This document shows, one piece after another, positions 15,817 through 24,714 of a stretch of DNA of 28,948 nucleotides (within the stretch, counting starts at the first letter, position 1; every line of letters starts with the position of its first letter). This stretch comes from UCB3 sp964415605 (GTDB lineage Bacteria; Chloroflexota; Anaerolineae; Epilineales; Epilineaceae), in assembly GCA_964415605.1 (NCBI GenBank), contig CAYQBA010000036.1, forward strand, positions 1 through 28,948. The letters are read 5' to 3'. Below the pieces are notes generated by a model. The model made no database searches, was not told where the DNA came from, and saw nothing but the letters and a program-made list of their open reading frames with translations. The translations under genes and the position numbers were made by a program.

Positions 15817-16500
15817 CTAACGAGGCTCGCCGTCGCCCTTGTCGCCGTCGACCAGGCGGTCGATGTGGTGGCGGACCGCGTAGGTCGCGGCCTCGACGCG
15901 GTTGGACACCCCGACCTTCTCGAAGATCGCGGTGATGTGATGCGCCACGGTCTTCTCGCTCAGGAACAATGTGGCGGCAATCTCCGAGTTGGTGCGACCC
16001 TCCGCCACGAGCGCCAGGACCTGCAGCTCACGCCGGGTCAGGTCCCCGAAGTCGGCCATCACGCGCGACTGCTCGGCGTGCCGTAGGCGGTCGACGACGC
16101 TCCGCGCGACGCTGGGGTCGAGGCTGGCGCCGCCGCGGGCGACGGCCTCGATCGCGCTTAACAGCTCCGCGGCAGCGACGCGCTTCAACAGGTAGCCCGA
16201 CGCCCCGGCCTCGATGGCCTCCGCCACGAGCGTGTCGTCGGCGTAAGACGTCAGCATGATGACGCGCGTCGCCGGCCACCGGCGCACGATGTCGCGGCAC
16301 GCCTCGATGCCGCTGCGGCCAGGCAGGCGGACGTCCATCAGCACGACGTCTGGCCGGGTGCTGGCCACCGCCTCGGCGGCTGCCTCCGCCGTGCCAGCCT
16401 GGCCCGCCACCACGAAGTCGTCTCGGCTGGCCAGGAGGTTGACGAGGCCCATGCGGACGACCTCGTGATCGTCCACCACCAGGATGCGCACCGCCGTCAT
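15817..16500 (-). CDS. NarL/LuxR-family response regulator
   Basis: The product is 227 aa. The receiver domain (about 4-120) has the acidic pair D10/D11, phospho-acceptor D56 in VVLMDVRLPG, T84 and K106. A LuxR-type helix-turn-helix (about 152-213) contains LTRRELQVLALVAEGRTNSEIA and SEKTVAHH, with the family's usual ExxVL and TVxxH residues. It is a DNA-binding transcription regulator activated by phosphorylation from the kinase encoded immediately upstream, whose stop overlaps this start as ATGA. Its target genes are not shown by the sequence; the divergent doxX gene is the nearest candidate. All key residues are present, so it should be functional. Confidence 0.97.
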   Translation of the reverse strand: MTAVRILVVDDHEVVRMGLVNLLASRDDFVVAGQAGTAEAAAEAVASTRPDVVLMDVRLPGRSGIEACRDIVRRWPATRVIMLTSYADDTLVAEAIEAGASGYLLKRVAAAELLSAIEAVARGGASLDPSVARSVVDRLRHAEQSRVMADFGDLTRRELQVLALVAEGRTNSEIAATLFLSEKTVAHHITAIFEKVGVSNRVEAATYAVRHHIDRLVDGDKGDGEPR

Positions 16501-17915
16501 CGCTGCATCTCCGCAAGGGGCACGTGCAGCGCCATGCGCGTGCCGCGGCCGGGCTCGGTCTGGATGTCGAGGGCCCCGTGCAGCAGGCCGGCGCGCTCGT
16601 GCATGTTGTGGACGCCATAACCGGCGACGAAGTCGCGCGGGAACCCCCTGCCGTCGTCGGCGACCACCAGCTCGAAATGATCGCCATCGACCCGCGCCGT
16701 CAGCTCGACGCGGCGGGCGTGGGCGTGGCGGGCGACGTTGCTCAGCGCTTCGGCCGCGATGGCGAGCGCATGCCGGGCCGGGCGGGGGCGGAACTCGACG
16801 CTCGGCGGGACGTCGATGTGGACATCGACATCGGCCAGGGACGGCAGCGCGCTTTGCCGCAGGACATCCCGCAGCCCGTCCGCGAAGCTGACATGCAGCG
16901 GGTCGCCGTGGAGCTCCTTGATGTGGCGGCGCAGCTCGTCGAGGGCGTGGTCGAGGGCGCGCATCGTCTGATCGAGCCGTTCCGCGGCTTCCACGCGGCC
17001 GGCGCGGTGCTCCTGCTCGTAGCAGGCGCTCACCGTGAGCCCGGCGGCATACACCGCCTGGAGCGTCCGATCATGCAGGTCGCGTGCGATGCGCTCGCGC
17101 TCGGCGGCGACGATCCGTGACTCTTCGAGCGCGTCGAGGCGACGCTCGGTCTCGAGGTTGAACAGGTCGACGGTCCGGATGACGGCGACCACCAACGCCA
17201 GCCCGAGCAGGCCGCGGAACACCATGACGGGCACGCCGAAGGCGGCCTCGATCGCCTCGGCGTTCACCCACGTGGCCGGCCAGATGTTGCCGCGCGGAGC
17301 CAGGAGCCCGGTCGCCACGGCGTACCCGGCGAGGGCGGCGGCGCCGGTGCGTAGCCAGCGCCGGGTGCGCACGTCGTTGAGCGGCGCCACGAGCCCTGCC
17401 GCGCGGCGCCACAGCCCGGCGGCGGCGAGGGCGGCGGCCGGCAGGCCGAGAACCAGCCGCGCCAGGATCTCGGCGTCGCGGGTCCAGGCGTCGAAGCTGA
17501 CGGCCGCGGACGCCAGCCAGGTCGTCGCGGACAGGGCCCAGGCTCCGGCCGCCAGGAGGGCCAGCCAGCGCACGCGGGCCCAGCGGCCGGGCAGCGGCCG
17601 GTAAAGGTCGACGCCGAACTGCAGCAGGCAGGCAAACGAGGCCGCCAGGAGGGCGAGCTGGAACACCACGAGCCCCCGCGTGGCCACCAGCGGCAGGTAG
17701 GTTGCCTGGATCGGGACGAAGAGGCCGCCCCACTCGTGCAGGGCGTGCAGGAACCCGAATGCCGACAGCCAGGTCAGCCGGCGCGCCAGCACCAGGCGGC
17801 TGTGGCGCCGGGACTGCATCGCGATCGCCAGGCCCAGCACGAAGAACACCAGGCCGTAGGCGAACACGACGATCGGTCGGTTGAGCGCGAACAGCATCGC
17901 CAGTCGTTCGGCCAT
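16497..17915 (-). CDS. Membrane sensor histidine kinase, NarL/DesK-type (HisKA_3)
   Basis: The product is 472 aa. Residues 1-250 carry about seven hydrophobic helices with no large extracellular loop, so sensing is probably within or near the membrane. A short coiled linker (250-272) leads to the HisKA_3 dimerisation helix with ERERIARDLHDRTLQAVYAA, phosphorylated H281. The HATPase_c domain follows: N393 in the N-box (AAEALSNVARHAHA), G1 box DDGRGF (420-425), G2 box GYGVHNM (432-438) and GRGTRM near 457-461. It autophosphorylates and passes phosphate to the response regulator overlapping its 3' end. ATG 17915 is preferred over an upstream frame extension to 17987 because GGAG lies just before it and the membrane segment begins soon after. 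The signal is unknown. Confidence 0.95.
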   Translation of the reverse strand: MAERLAMLFALNRPIVVFAYGLVFFVLGLAIAMQSRRHSRLVLARRLTWLSAFGFLHALHEWGGLFVPIQATYLPLVATRGLVVFQLALLAASFACLLQFGVDLYRPLPGRWARVRWLALLAAGAWALSATTWLASAAVSFDAWTRDAEILARLVLGLPAAALAAAGLWRRAAGLVAPLNDVRTRRWLRTGAAALAGYAVATGLLAPRGNIWPATWVNAEAIEAAFGVPVMVFRGLLGLALVVAVIRTVDLFNLETERRLDALEESRIVAAERERIARDLHDRTLQAVYAAGLTVSACYEQEHRAGRVEAAERLDQTMRALDHALDELRRHIKELHGDPLHVSFADGLRDVLRQSALPSLADVDVHIDVPPSVEFRPRPARHALAIAAEALSNVARHAHARRVELTARVDGDHFELVVADDGRGFPRDFVAGYGVHNMHERAGLLHGALDIQTEPGRGTRMALHVPLAEMQR

Positions 17916-18333
17916 TGGTGACTCCGGTTTCCTCCTCCCACGCCGCCCCCGTCCAACCACCCCGTCCGCTGGCCGCCGAACCCACACGGGCGCTCATCGC
18001 CCTCGGCACCCGGCCGGCGGGGACGATCAGCGCCCGCATTGGATCAACGTCAAACGCGATGTTACCAGCGGGGCGACCGGGCGCGCAAGATGTCGTGGGG
18101 CGGCGGCCTGCTCGGCGGGCCGGACCGCGCGGGACGGCCGGGTGCCGAGGGCGCAGACCGATGACCGGCGTGGGCCACCGGGGCCGGCGCCCGATGGCGA
18201 CCGACGATTTGCGAAGGTCTGCCCAGCCAAAAGGGGCAGATGCGCCGTGTTCGCGGCACGCCCCGTCGCTTACACTGTCAGCGAGGGAATCAGTCGTCAC
18301 AAGTCAGGCTTGATCACGAGAAAGGAACGGACA
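17916..18333. other. Divergent intergenic region between kinase and doxX genes
   Basis: 418 bases with no supported gene. It must carry promoters for both directions. A possible -10 for doxX is TACACT at 18271-18276, without a good -35. The palindrome at 18218-18240 is the clearest structured element. Confidence 0.5.
18218..18240. promoter_or_regulatory. Inverted repeat TCTGCCC-N9-GGGCAGA, candidate operator
   Basis: Perfect 7-base arms separated by 9 bases (18218-18224 and 18234-18240), about 95 bases upstream of the doxX start and inside the region shared with the two-component operon. The size and symmetry fit a dimeric regulator site, for instance for the adjacent NarL-type regulator, but nothing proves binding. 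Confidence 0.35.
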
Positions 18334-18924
18334 ATGAGCGTCAACTTCATCTCGCGCCGGCAGCGCACCTTCCAGGAGCCGAAGCTGGTCACGTGGCTCC
18401 TCTCGGGGCGGCAGGCGGCGTGGATTTGGCTGCTGCCGCGTCTGTGGGTGGGCTACAGCTGGTACGAGGCCGGGAAGCACAAGCTTGAGGATCCGGAGTG
18501 GACGGCCACGGGTGTGGCGTTGAGGTCGTATTGGGAGCGGGCCGTGGCCATCCCAGACACGGGCCGGGCGCCGATCTCGTTCGATTGGTACCGCACCTTC
18601 ATCCAGTCGCTGTTGGACTCGAACGCGCACACGTGGTTCGCCCCGCTGGTCGTCTACGGCGAGCTTGTCGTCGGGATCGCCCTCGTGCTCGGCGCGTTCA
18701 CCGGCATCGCCGCGTTCTTCGGCGCCTTCATGAACTGGAACTTCATGATGGCAGGCAGCGCCAGCACCAACCCCATGCTGTTCGTCATCTCGATCGGCCT
18801 GATCCTGGCTTGGCGAGTGGCCGGAGCCATCGGCCTGGACTCCTACCTGCTGCCGCTGATCGGCACGCCATGGACCGAAGGCGAGCCCGTCGAGCCCCGC
18901 GTGCCGGCGGTCGGGCATGCCTGA
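18334..18924 (+). CDS. DoxX family membrane protein
   Basis: The product is 196 aa. It begins MSVNFISRRQRTFQEPK and has four membrane helices: WIWLLPRLWVGYSWYEAG (about 30-47), FAPLVVYGELVVGIALVLGA (about 105-124), a third overlapping FFGAFMNWNFMMAG and a fourth FVISIGLILAWRVAGAIGL. The pattern matches DoxX proteins, which form small quinone- or thiol-linked oxidoreductase assemblies in some organisms; the substrate here is unknown. AAAGGAA stands at the right distance before ATG 18334. The frame is open far upstream to 17881, but only this start fits the family. It is divergent from the two-component operon and followed by a strong hairpin, so it is probably monocistronic. Confidence 0.9.
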   Translation: MSVNFISRRQRTFQEPKLVTWLLSGRQAAWIWLLPRLWVGYSWYEAGKHKLEDPEWTATGVALRSYWERAVAIPDTGRAPISFDWYRTFIQSLLDSNAHTWFAPLVVYGELVVGIALVLGAFTGIAAFFGAFMNWNFMMAGSASTNPMLFVISIGLILAWRVAGAIGLDSYLLPLIGTPWTEGEPVEPRVPAVGHA

Positions 18925-18938
18925 CGGACGTCGCCGCC

Positions 18939-18991
18939 CCGCCGGCCATGCGGCACGCCGAGCAACGCCCGGTGTGCCGCGCGGCCGGCGG
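18939..18991 (+). terminator. Long GC hairpin after doxX, probable terminator
   Basis: CCGCCGGCC (18939-18947) pairs with GGCCGGCGG (18983-18991) and GCGGCAC (18950-18956) pairs with GTGCCGC (18974-18980). They are separated by a 2x2 internal mismatch, with a 17-base loop. It begins 14 bases after the doxX stop. There is no T-run, so Rho-independent release would be of the GC-rich, T-less type, or it is an RNA-stability element. Confidence 0.55.
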
Positions 18992-19063
18992 ACCGGATCG
19001 CCGGGTCCACGAGCATCGCCTCGATCCACGAACCCGGCACCCAGGAACAAGGAGAGGACGAAC

Positions 19064-21221
19064 ATGAATCGCTCGATTCGCCGCATCGCCCGCCCGCGAC
19101 CCCAGGCGGCCTGGATCGCCCTCACCGCCGCCGTGCTGGCCCTGGCGCCGATCGGATCGCCCCACGCTTCCGCCGCGCCGCAGCTCGATCCCGATCCCGT
19201 GGCGCTGGTGGACGGGGCGGTGGTGTACGGAGACGAGGCGGGGAGCAACCTGGACCTTGTGGTGGCGGGAACGCCCTTCTTCGACTTCAACGGGGACGGG
19301 CACAAGGACTTCTTCGTGAAGTNNNNNNNNNNNNNNNNNNNNNNNNNNNNNNNNNNNNNNNNNNNNNNNNNNNNNNNNNNNNNNNNNNNNNNNNNNNNNN
19401 NNNNNNNNNNNNNNNNNNNNNNAGCCCGAGCGCCGGTTCAAGCTCCCCGAGGATGGGTTCATCACCCTCCACTTCGGGCCGCTGATCGACCCTGGCGCGG
19501 TGCGGCCGACGCTCACCCCGGCGCCGCCGACGAGCATCCCGCCGACCGCGACGGCCACGAGCGTGGTGCCCACGAGCGTGCCGCCGACCCCGGGGCTGGG
19601 GCCGAAGCCCGTGGCGCTGGTGGACGGGGCGATGGTGTACGGAGACGAGGCGGGGAGCAACCTGGACCTCGTGGTGGCAGGAACGCCCTTCTTCGACTTC
19701 AACGGGGACGGGCACAAGGACTTCTTCGTGAAGTACTGGACGCGGTCGTTCCACAGCTCGCTGCGGCACCAGCACACCGACATCGTGCTGGGGCGCGCCA
19801 CGTGGCCGGCGGAGAGCCGGATCTCGGACCTCGACGGCCGGGTGGTGCTGCAGTTCCCCGAGCCGGCCGACCAGCTGCCGGGCGACCCGGTCTACCGGCT
19901 TGCGATGACCAAGGACGTCAACGGCGACAGGAAGGACGACGTCGTGATCCGCGTGGAGGAGACGCAGCGCGACACCCTGTCGGCCGTCGAGCTGCGGGTG
20001 TTCCTCGGCCAGGCCGAGCCGCCCAGGTTCATCGACGTGGCCAACGGCACGCCCTACCTGCGCATCCGTCAGCCGGCGCCGCCGCGCACCAGCGCCGAGG
20101 AGCGGCGCGTGCCGATGCCGGACCGGCTCAACACCGCCGACGTCGACGGTGACGGCGCCATCGACCTGCTCATGGGCTCGTGCGGCGTGTGGGGCCCGGG
20201 GCGCAACGAGGCGTCCAAGGGCCAGCTGGCGATCTACCTGGCGCCCTTCCCCGGCGGCCTGCTGGATGTCGCCGCGACCACCCCCAACGCCGTGATCTAC
20301 AGCGGCGACGGCATCGACGTCTGCACGGCCCAGACCAACGACGTCGACGGCGACGGCAAGGCGGACCTGCTCTTCACCGGCAAGAACACCCGCCGCGGTC
20401 AGGCCTATCACTTCGGCGCCCTGGTGCTCGGCCGGGCCAATTGGGAGCCCGTCAACGAGGTCGCCGCGCTGGTCAGCACGCGCTACACCAGCGCCCTGCC
20501 CGACGGCGACGTCGACGTCAGCCTCAAGGACATGACGGGCGATGGCAAGCGCGACGTCGTCGGCCGCGCCTTCCGCTACGTGGCCCCCAAGTGGGACGAG
20601 GCCGTCATGTGCGTCTGGGCATCCGGCGCCAGCCAGCCCGCCGAGCTGACCACCGCCGCCTGCGACGTGCGCTTCACCGGCAAATGGCCGGACGAGGCGG
20701 CCGACCTCAACGGCGACGGCAAGCTGGACTTCATCTTCCCGATGGACCAGCGCGGCGTCGAGCCGCACGTCTGGCGCATCGCCCTCGGCCCGATCCCGCC
20801 GGGCGCCGCGATGGAGGTCGACGACGCCCCGGACAGCGGCGACTACGTCCTCAGCGTGCCGCATCGCCTCGAGCGCTTCGCGCTCCGCTTCGCCAACGTC
20901 GCGGGCTCCCGCGACCTCGACCTCGTGCACATGCAGCCCGAGCGCCGGTTCAAGCTCCCCGAGGATGGGTTCATCACCCTCCACTTCGGCCCGCTGATCC
21001 CGCCGCCGGACGCACCGGCGCCGACAGCGACGACGGAGCCGGTGGTGACGCCGCCGACGCCGACGGCCACGCCGGAGCTGCCGCCCACGGTGCCGGCGCC
21101 GACGGCCACGCCGGAGCTGCCGCCCACGGTGCCGGCGCCGACGGCCACGCCGAGGGTGGGATGGACGGTGTTCCTGCCCATCTGCAGGTCGTTGGAGGGG
21201 GATGACGTGCCCGGGCGCTGA
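19064..21221 (+). CDS. Secreted FG-GAP/VCBS beta-propeller protein with duplicated module, interrupted by assembly gap
   Basis: ATG 19064 has GGAG upstream and encodes a signal peptide ending near ASAAP (residues 1-40). A module then begins PVALVDGAVVYGDEAGSN and is cut by 100 Ns. After the gap the end of the same module resumes in another frame, followed by a Thr/Pro linker and a complete second copy (from 19608). Calcium-binding propeller loops are visible: DFNGDGHKD, DVNGDRKDD, DVDGDGAID, DVDGDGKAD, DMTGDGKRD and DLNGDGKLD. The C-terminus is a Pro/Thr repeat linker and WTVFLPICRSLEGDD. Assuming equal modules, 1200 bases are missing rather than 100; that restores one frame of about 1085 residues. 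These proteins are extracellular or surface-bound; the ligand is unknown. Alternatively the scaffold join is wrong and two genes are confused. Confidence 0.8.
19196..19322 (+). repeat. Module start, copy 1 (matches 19608-19734)
   Basis: These 127 bases match 19608-19734 with three differences, one of which changes Val to Met. The match runs right up to the first N, so the true repeat continues into the gap. Confidence 0.95.
19323..19422. other. Assembly gap of 100 Ns
   Basis: Exactly 100 undetermined bases, the usual placeholder for a gap of unknown size. It falls inside the first of two near-identical modules, where short-read assembly would fail. Confidence 0.99.
19423..19487 (+). repeat. 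Module end, copy 1 (matches 20935-20999)
   Basis: These 65 bases match 20935-20999 with a single synonymous difference and begin at the first base after the Ns. Both gap edges therefore match the other module, at points 1200 bases apart within it. Confidence 0.95.
19608..20999 (+). repeat. Module copy 2 (complete, about 1.4 kb)
   Basis: Full-length second copy of the propeller module, bounded by the sequences that also flank the N gap. Its interior supplies the expected content of the gap. Confidence 0.85.
21063..21151 (+). repeat. 39-base tandem repeat in Pro/Thr linker
   Basis: Two identical 39-base units (21063-21101 and 21102-21140) plus the first 11 bases of a third. Each encodes TATPELPPTVPAP. 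It forms the spacer before the C-terminal TVFLPIC tail. Confidence 0.9.
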
Positions 21222-21252
21222 TCGGCCGCCCCGGATCGTCGGATCCGCAGCA

Positions 21253-21292
21253 CCGGCCCCCCGCCACCGCGCGAATGGTGGCGGGGGGCCGG
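21253..21292 (+). terminator. Perfect 16-base-pair GC hairpin, terminator of the 19064 gene
   Basis: CCGGCCCCCCGCCACC (21253-21268) is exactly complementary to GGTGGCGGGGGGCCGG (21277-21292) with loop GCGCGAAT. It begins 32 bases after the stop at 21221. No T-run follows. It also separates this gene from the next one at 21401, though some read-through is possible. Confidence 0.75.
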
Positions 21293-21400
21293 CCCATGCA
21301 GGCGCAACTCGCGAGGACGGAGGGAGCGACCCGCCATCCAAAACTAGACCGCCCGGGGACCGGTTGACGCGAGAACGGGTGTGGGCCTATCCTGGCAGCC

Positions 21401-24400
21401 ATGCGATTCAGACGCCTTCCCCTCCGCCGAAGCCTTCCGCGCCGCCCGGCCGTACTCGCCGCCCTGGCCCTGCTCCCCGCCGCAGCCGCGGCGCAGACCA
21501 ACCCGCTGCGGGTTCACGTGCGCCGCGGCACCGACTTTGGCCAGCCGGACGGCACCGCCCACCACGCCGGCATCTCGCAGATCGTCTGGGGGCAGGCACG
21601 GCCGGGCGCCGAGCTCACCGTCGATCTGCGGACAGAGGCGGGCGAGTGGGTGCGGCGCCAGGCGATCGCCGAAAGGGAGAGCGGCGCGTTCACGGTCTCG
21701 ATGGACCGGCTGATCGCCGCCGGCGACGAGATCCGTGTCGGCGACGGCCGGGAGACGCGCGAGATCGTGGTTCCGCAAATGCAGGCGCTGCTCGACCCGG
21801 CGACCGGCCGCGTGGCGGGCCGCGGGCCGCCCGGTCTGGCCGCGGGACCGTCGGGCGACCCCAACACGCTGGCGCTGCGCTACCAGGCGGCCCGCATGCC
21901 GCTGCACACCGACGCCAGCGGCGCCTTCAGCGGCGCCTTCGGCCCGGACGTGCGGGTGATCCCGGGCGTGCTCGCCGAGCTGGCCTGGGTCACCCCACAG
22001 GGCGACACGGTCCATGTGCCCGTCATGCCGGGATGGCCCTTCGCCCGCGGCGTGGCCGGCGACGGCTGGGCCGACGTGGTCCTGGGCCAGCGCGACTTCA
22101 GCGAGATCGCGCCCAACGAGACCGCGGCGCACCGGTTGTTCAACCCCGGCGGCGTCCTGGTCGACCGCGGCAGCCGGCCCAATCGGGTCTACATCTACGA
22201 TGGCGGCAACAACCGCGTGGTCGGCCTGCGCGCGCTCGGGCTCTGCGCCGCGGGCGGTCGCCAGGGCGCGGCCTGCAGCACGGATGCCGACTGCGGGACC
22301 TCGACGTGCGTCATCGACCCCGACCGCCCGGCCGACATCGTGCTGGGCCAGCCCGGCTTCGAACGGTCGGCCTGCAACGGCGACAGCGGGTGGCAGGCCT
22401 ATCCGGACATCCCGATGGCCGGCGCCGACACGCTGTGCGGCTTGCGCGAGGAGCAGCTCAGCATCAGCGAGGGCGGCTCGGCGGTGACGATGGCCGTCGA
22501 CGGCGCCGGGAACCTGTACGTGCCGGACCTCTTCAACAACCGCGTGCTGCGCTACGATCGGCCCTTCGACACGGATGGCGTCGCCGACGCGGTCTGGGGC
22601 CAGGCGGACTTCCACGGGCTGACGTGCAATCGCGGCCGCGGCACCGGCAAGCCCGATGCACGGAGCCTGTGCCTCGGCCCCGAGCCGGGCCTGGGCAACG
22701 CCATGGCCGGGGTCGCCATCGATCCGGCGGGCGGCCTGTGGGTGACCGACATGGTCAACAACCGTGTGCTGCGCTACCCGCACGCCACCGAGCTCGACCG
22801 GCCCGCCGACCTGCCGGACCTGGTGTTGGGGCAGCCGGACTTCGGCGCCTGGCAGCCGCCGACCCCGGACCGGGGCCTCGACCGTCCCTCGGCGGTGCGT
22901 GTGGCGGCCGACGGCACGGTGTACGTGGTCACGTGGGGCAGCGGACGACTGGTGGCCTTCGACCCGCCCTTGCGCGACGGCATGCCGGTCTCCCGGGTCC
23001 TCGACACGTCGCTGCGCTACCCCACCGGCCTGGAGATCGGCCCGGACGGCGCGCTGTGGGTGAACAGCGCCGGCGACGAGCGCTACTTGCGCTTTGTCGA
23101 TGATCGGCTGGACAAGTCGGTGTATGGCTACCTGTGGGGCGGCCTGGGCGTCGACGACGGAGCCAACCTCTTCGCGGCAGGCTGGCTCGGCCAGTCGGCG
23201 GTGCGGTTCGCGGCGCCGGAGTACGCGCGCGACACGCCGTTCATGGGCCGCGGCTATCGCGCTGCCTCGCACAATCTCGTCGGCCCGCGTGGCATGCGCT
23301 GGGGCTATGGCATCGAGGTGACCGACGCGCAGCTGATCGTCGGCGACAACGTCCGGCTGCGCTTCTGGAACAATCCCACGGCGCTGACCACCCACCAGCC
23401 GGTCGACGGGGTGGTCACCGGCACAAGCGCGCCCGAGCCCATGCCCGACGCGATGGGCTTCCTGCGCCTGCGCGCGGACGCAGCCGGCTGGCTGTGGGTG
23501 GTCCGGTCGAGCAACGTCAGCCGAATCGAGGCCTACACGCTGCCGCTGCGGCCGGGAGCGCTGCCGATACGGGTGCTGGCGTCGCCGTTGCCGCTGGCGG
23601 GCGGGGGCGATCTGGCGTGGACGCCGGCGCTGGGCCTGAGCGGTCTGGCGGTTCAGCCAGGCTGCGACTGCGTCTGGTTCTCGGATGCCGGCGCCAACCG
23701 CGTGTTTCGGGTGCGCGACGCCCATACGCGGCCGGTGGTGGACCTCGTGCTGGGCCAGGCGGATGCGGACGGGCAGGCCTGCAATCGAGGCCGGAACGCG
23801 CCGGCGGCGGACAGCTTGTGCGCGCCCGGCGGTCTGGCGTTCAGCCCGAGCGGGGACCTCTACGTCGCCGATCACAACCTGGAGGTTGCCGGCAACCACC
23901 GGCTGCTGATGTTCGAGCGGGCGCAGGTCGAGGGGCGGTTCGAGCGGGCCGTCTTCGGCCTGGCCGCGCGCCGGGTGCTGGGCCGGGGCGGCGACTTCAC
24001 CCGGCGGGACTGCCTGTCCTACCTGGTCGATCCGCTGTGCGGGCCGTTCGAGCCCGCCTTCGACGCGGCGGGGCGGATGGTGGTGGGACTGAACCGCTAC
24101 AAGGCGCTGGGCTTCCCGCAGCTCTACCGCGATCCGGCCGCCGAGTCCCTGCCGTACGCCGCGCTGGGGGACTTCCACTCGATGCCCACCACCGCCCGCT
24201 TCGACCGTCACGGCAACCTTTACGTGCTGGACCACAACCGCAGCCGGATCCTGATCTACGAGGGCCCGCTCGACAACGCGGTGCCGCTCGACGGCCTGGT
24301 CCCGCCGACGGCAACGCCGACTGCGCCGCCGTCGGCTTCGCCCTCGCTACCTGCGCCTTCACCCTCGCCGCCCTCGACGTCTCCCGCGTGGGCGATCGTC

Positions 24401-24478
24401 CTGCCCTGGGCGGAGGGCCAATATCCCCCTGGGGCCTCTACAGTCACCGCCCCTCCCCGCCGCCCTTCCGCGCCATGA
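21401..24478 (+). CDS. Secreted NHL-repeat beta-propeller protein (1025 aa)
   Basis: A signal peptide lies at about 1-31 (RRPAVLAALALLPAAAAA, cleavage before QTNP). Residues 35-220 form a beta-rich N-terminal part. The rest holds about nine NHL-like blades, seen as GNLYVPDLFNNRVLRYD, GGLWVTDMVNNRVLRYP, VWFSDAGANRVFRV and GNLYVLDHNRSRILIYE, interspersed with repeated VLGQPDF/VWGQADF motifs. A Cys-rich insert ACSTDADCGTSTC (about residues 289-301) probably forms disulfides. The C-terminus is a Pro/Thr/Ser linker and AIVLPWA, a degenerate form of the tail in the neighbouring secreted proteins, then an atypical 20-residue extension. NHL propellers bind proteins or carbohydrates; no active site is evident. 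ATG 21401 has a weak ribosome site. The hairpin at 21253 separates it from the gene before. Confidence 0.88.
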   Translation: MRFRRLPLRRSLPRRPAVLAALALLPAAAAAQTNPLRVHVRRGTDFGQPDGTAHHAGISQIVWGQARPGAELTVDLRTEAGEWVRRQAIAERESGAFTVSMDRLIAAGDEIRVGDGRETREIVVPQMQALLDPATGRVAGRGPPGLAAGPSGDPNTLALRYQAARMPLHTDASGAFSGAFGPDVRVIPGVLAELAWVTPQGDTVHVPVMPGWPFARGVAGDGWADVVLGQRDFSEIAPNETAAHRLFNPGGVLVDRGSRPNRVYIYDGGNNRVVGLRALGLCAAGGRQGAACSTDADCGTSTCVIDPDRPADIVLGQPGFERSACNGDSGWQAYPDIPMAGADTLCGLREEQLSISEGGSAVTMAVDGAGNLYVPDLFNNRVLRYDRPFDTDGVADAVWGQADFHGLTCNRGRGTGKPDARSLCLGPEPGLGNAMAGVAIDPAGGLWVTDMVNNRVLRYPHATELDRPADLPDLVLGQPDFGAWQPPTPDRGLDRPSAVRVAADGTVYVVTWGSGRLVAFDPPLRDGMPVSRVLDTSLRYPTGLEIGPDGALWVNSAGDERYLRFVDDRLDKSVYGYLWGGLGVDDGANLFAAGWLGQSAVRFAAPEYARDTPFMGRGYRAASHNLVGPRGMRWGYGIEVTDAQLIVGDNVRLRFWNNPTALTTHQPVDGVVTGTSAPEPMPDAMGFLRLRADAAGWLWVVRSSNVSRIEAYTLPLRPGALPIRVLASPLPLAGGGDLAWTPALGLSGLAVQPGCDCVWFSDAGANRVFRVRDAHTRPVVDLVLGQADADGQACNRGRNAPAADSLCAPGGLAFSPSGDLYVADHNLEVAGNHRLLMFERAQVEGRFERAVFGLAARRVLGRGGDFTRRDCLSYLVDPLCGPFEPAFDAAGRMVVGLNRYKALGFPQLYRDPAAESLPYAALGDFHSMPTTARFDRHGNLYVLDHNRSRILIYEGPLDNAVPLDGLVPPTATPTAPPSASPSLPAPSPSPPSTSPAWAIVLPWAEGQYPPGASTVTAPPRRPSAP

Positions 24479-24597
24479 ACGCCACGACGCGCCGAGCCCC
24501 GGCGACGGCGCTCGCGACGCTCTGGGCGGCGATCGCCGCGGACATTCGGGGGCGGACCCTGGCCGGTGGGCCGGCGGATAGCGCCCTCCCTCCGCCA

Positions 24598-24606
24598 TGA
24601 TATAAT
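24598..24606 (+). promoter_or_regulatory. Extended -10 promoter for the 24715 gene
   Basis: TGATATAAT is a perfect extended -10 element (TGnTATAAT; the TATAAT is 24601-24606). No -35 is seen at the usual distance, as is common for extended -10 promoters. Transcription would start near 24613, giving a leader of about 100 bases. Confidence 0.6.
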
Positions 24607-24714
24607 CGCCCCCGGCCAATCCCAACCCCGCCCGGCTCGCCGCCTGCCCGGCCAGCCCAACACGACCCTACATCCCCCATAGCCACCCCCTCCGGCCCCC
24701 AAGGAGCGCGCACC

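Noticed and set aside
24475..24600. 41-codon frame overlapping the stop of the NHL gene as ATGA
   Set aside because: The overlap imitates the coupling seen elsewhere, but there is no Shine-Dalgarno, the product has no recognisable feature, and its 3' end runs into the promoter of the 24715 gene.
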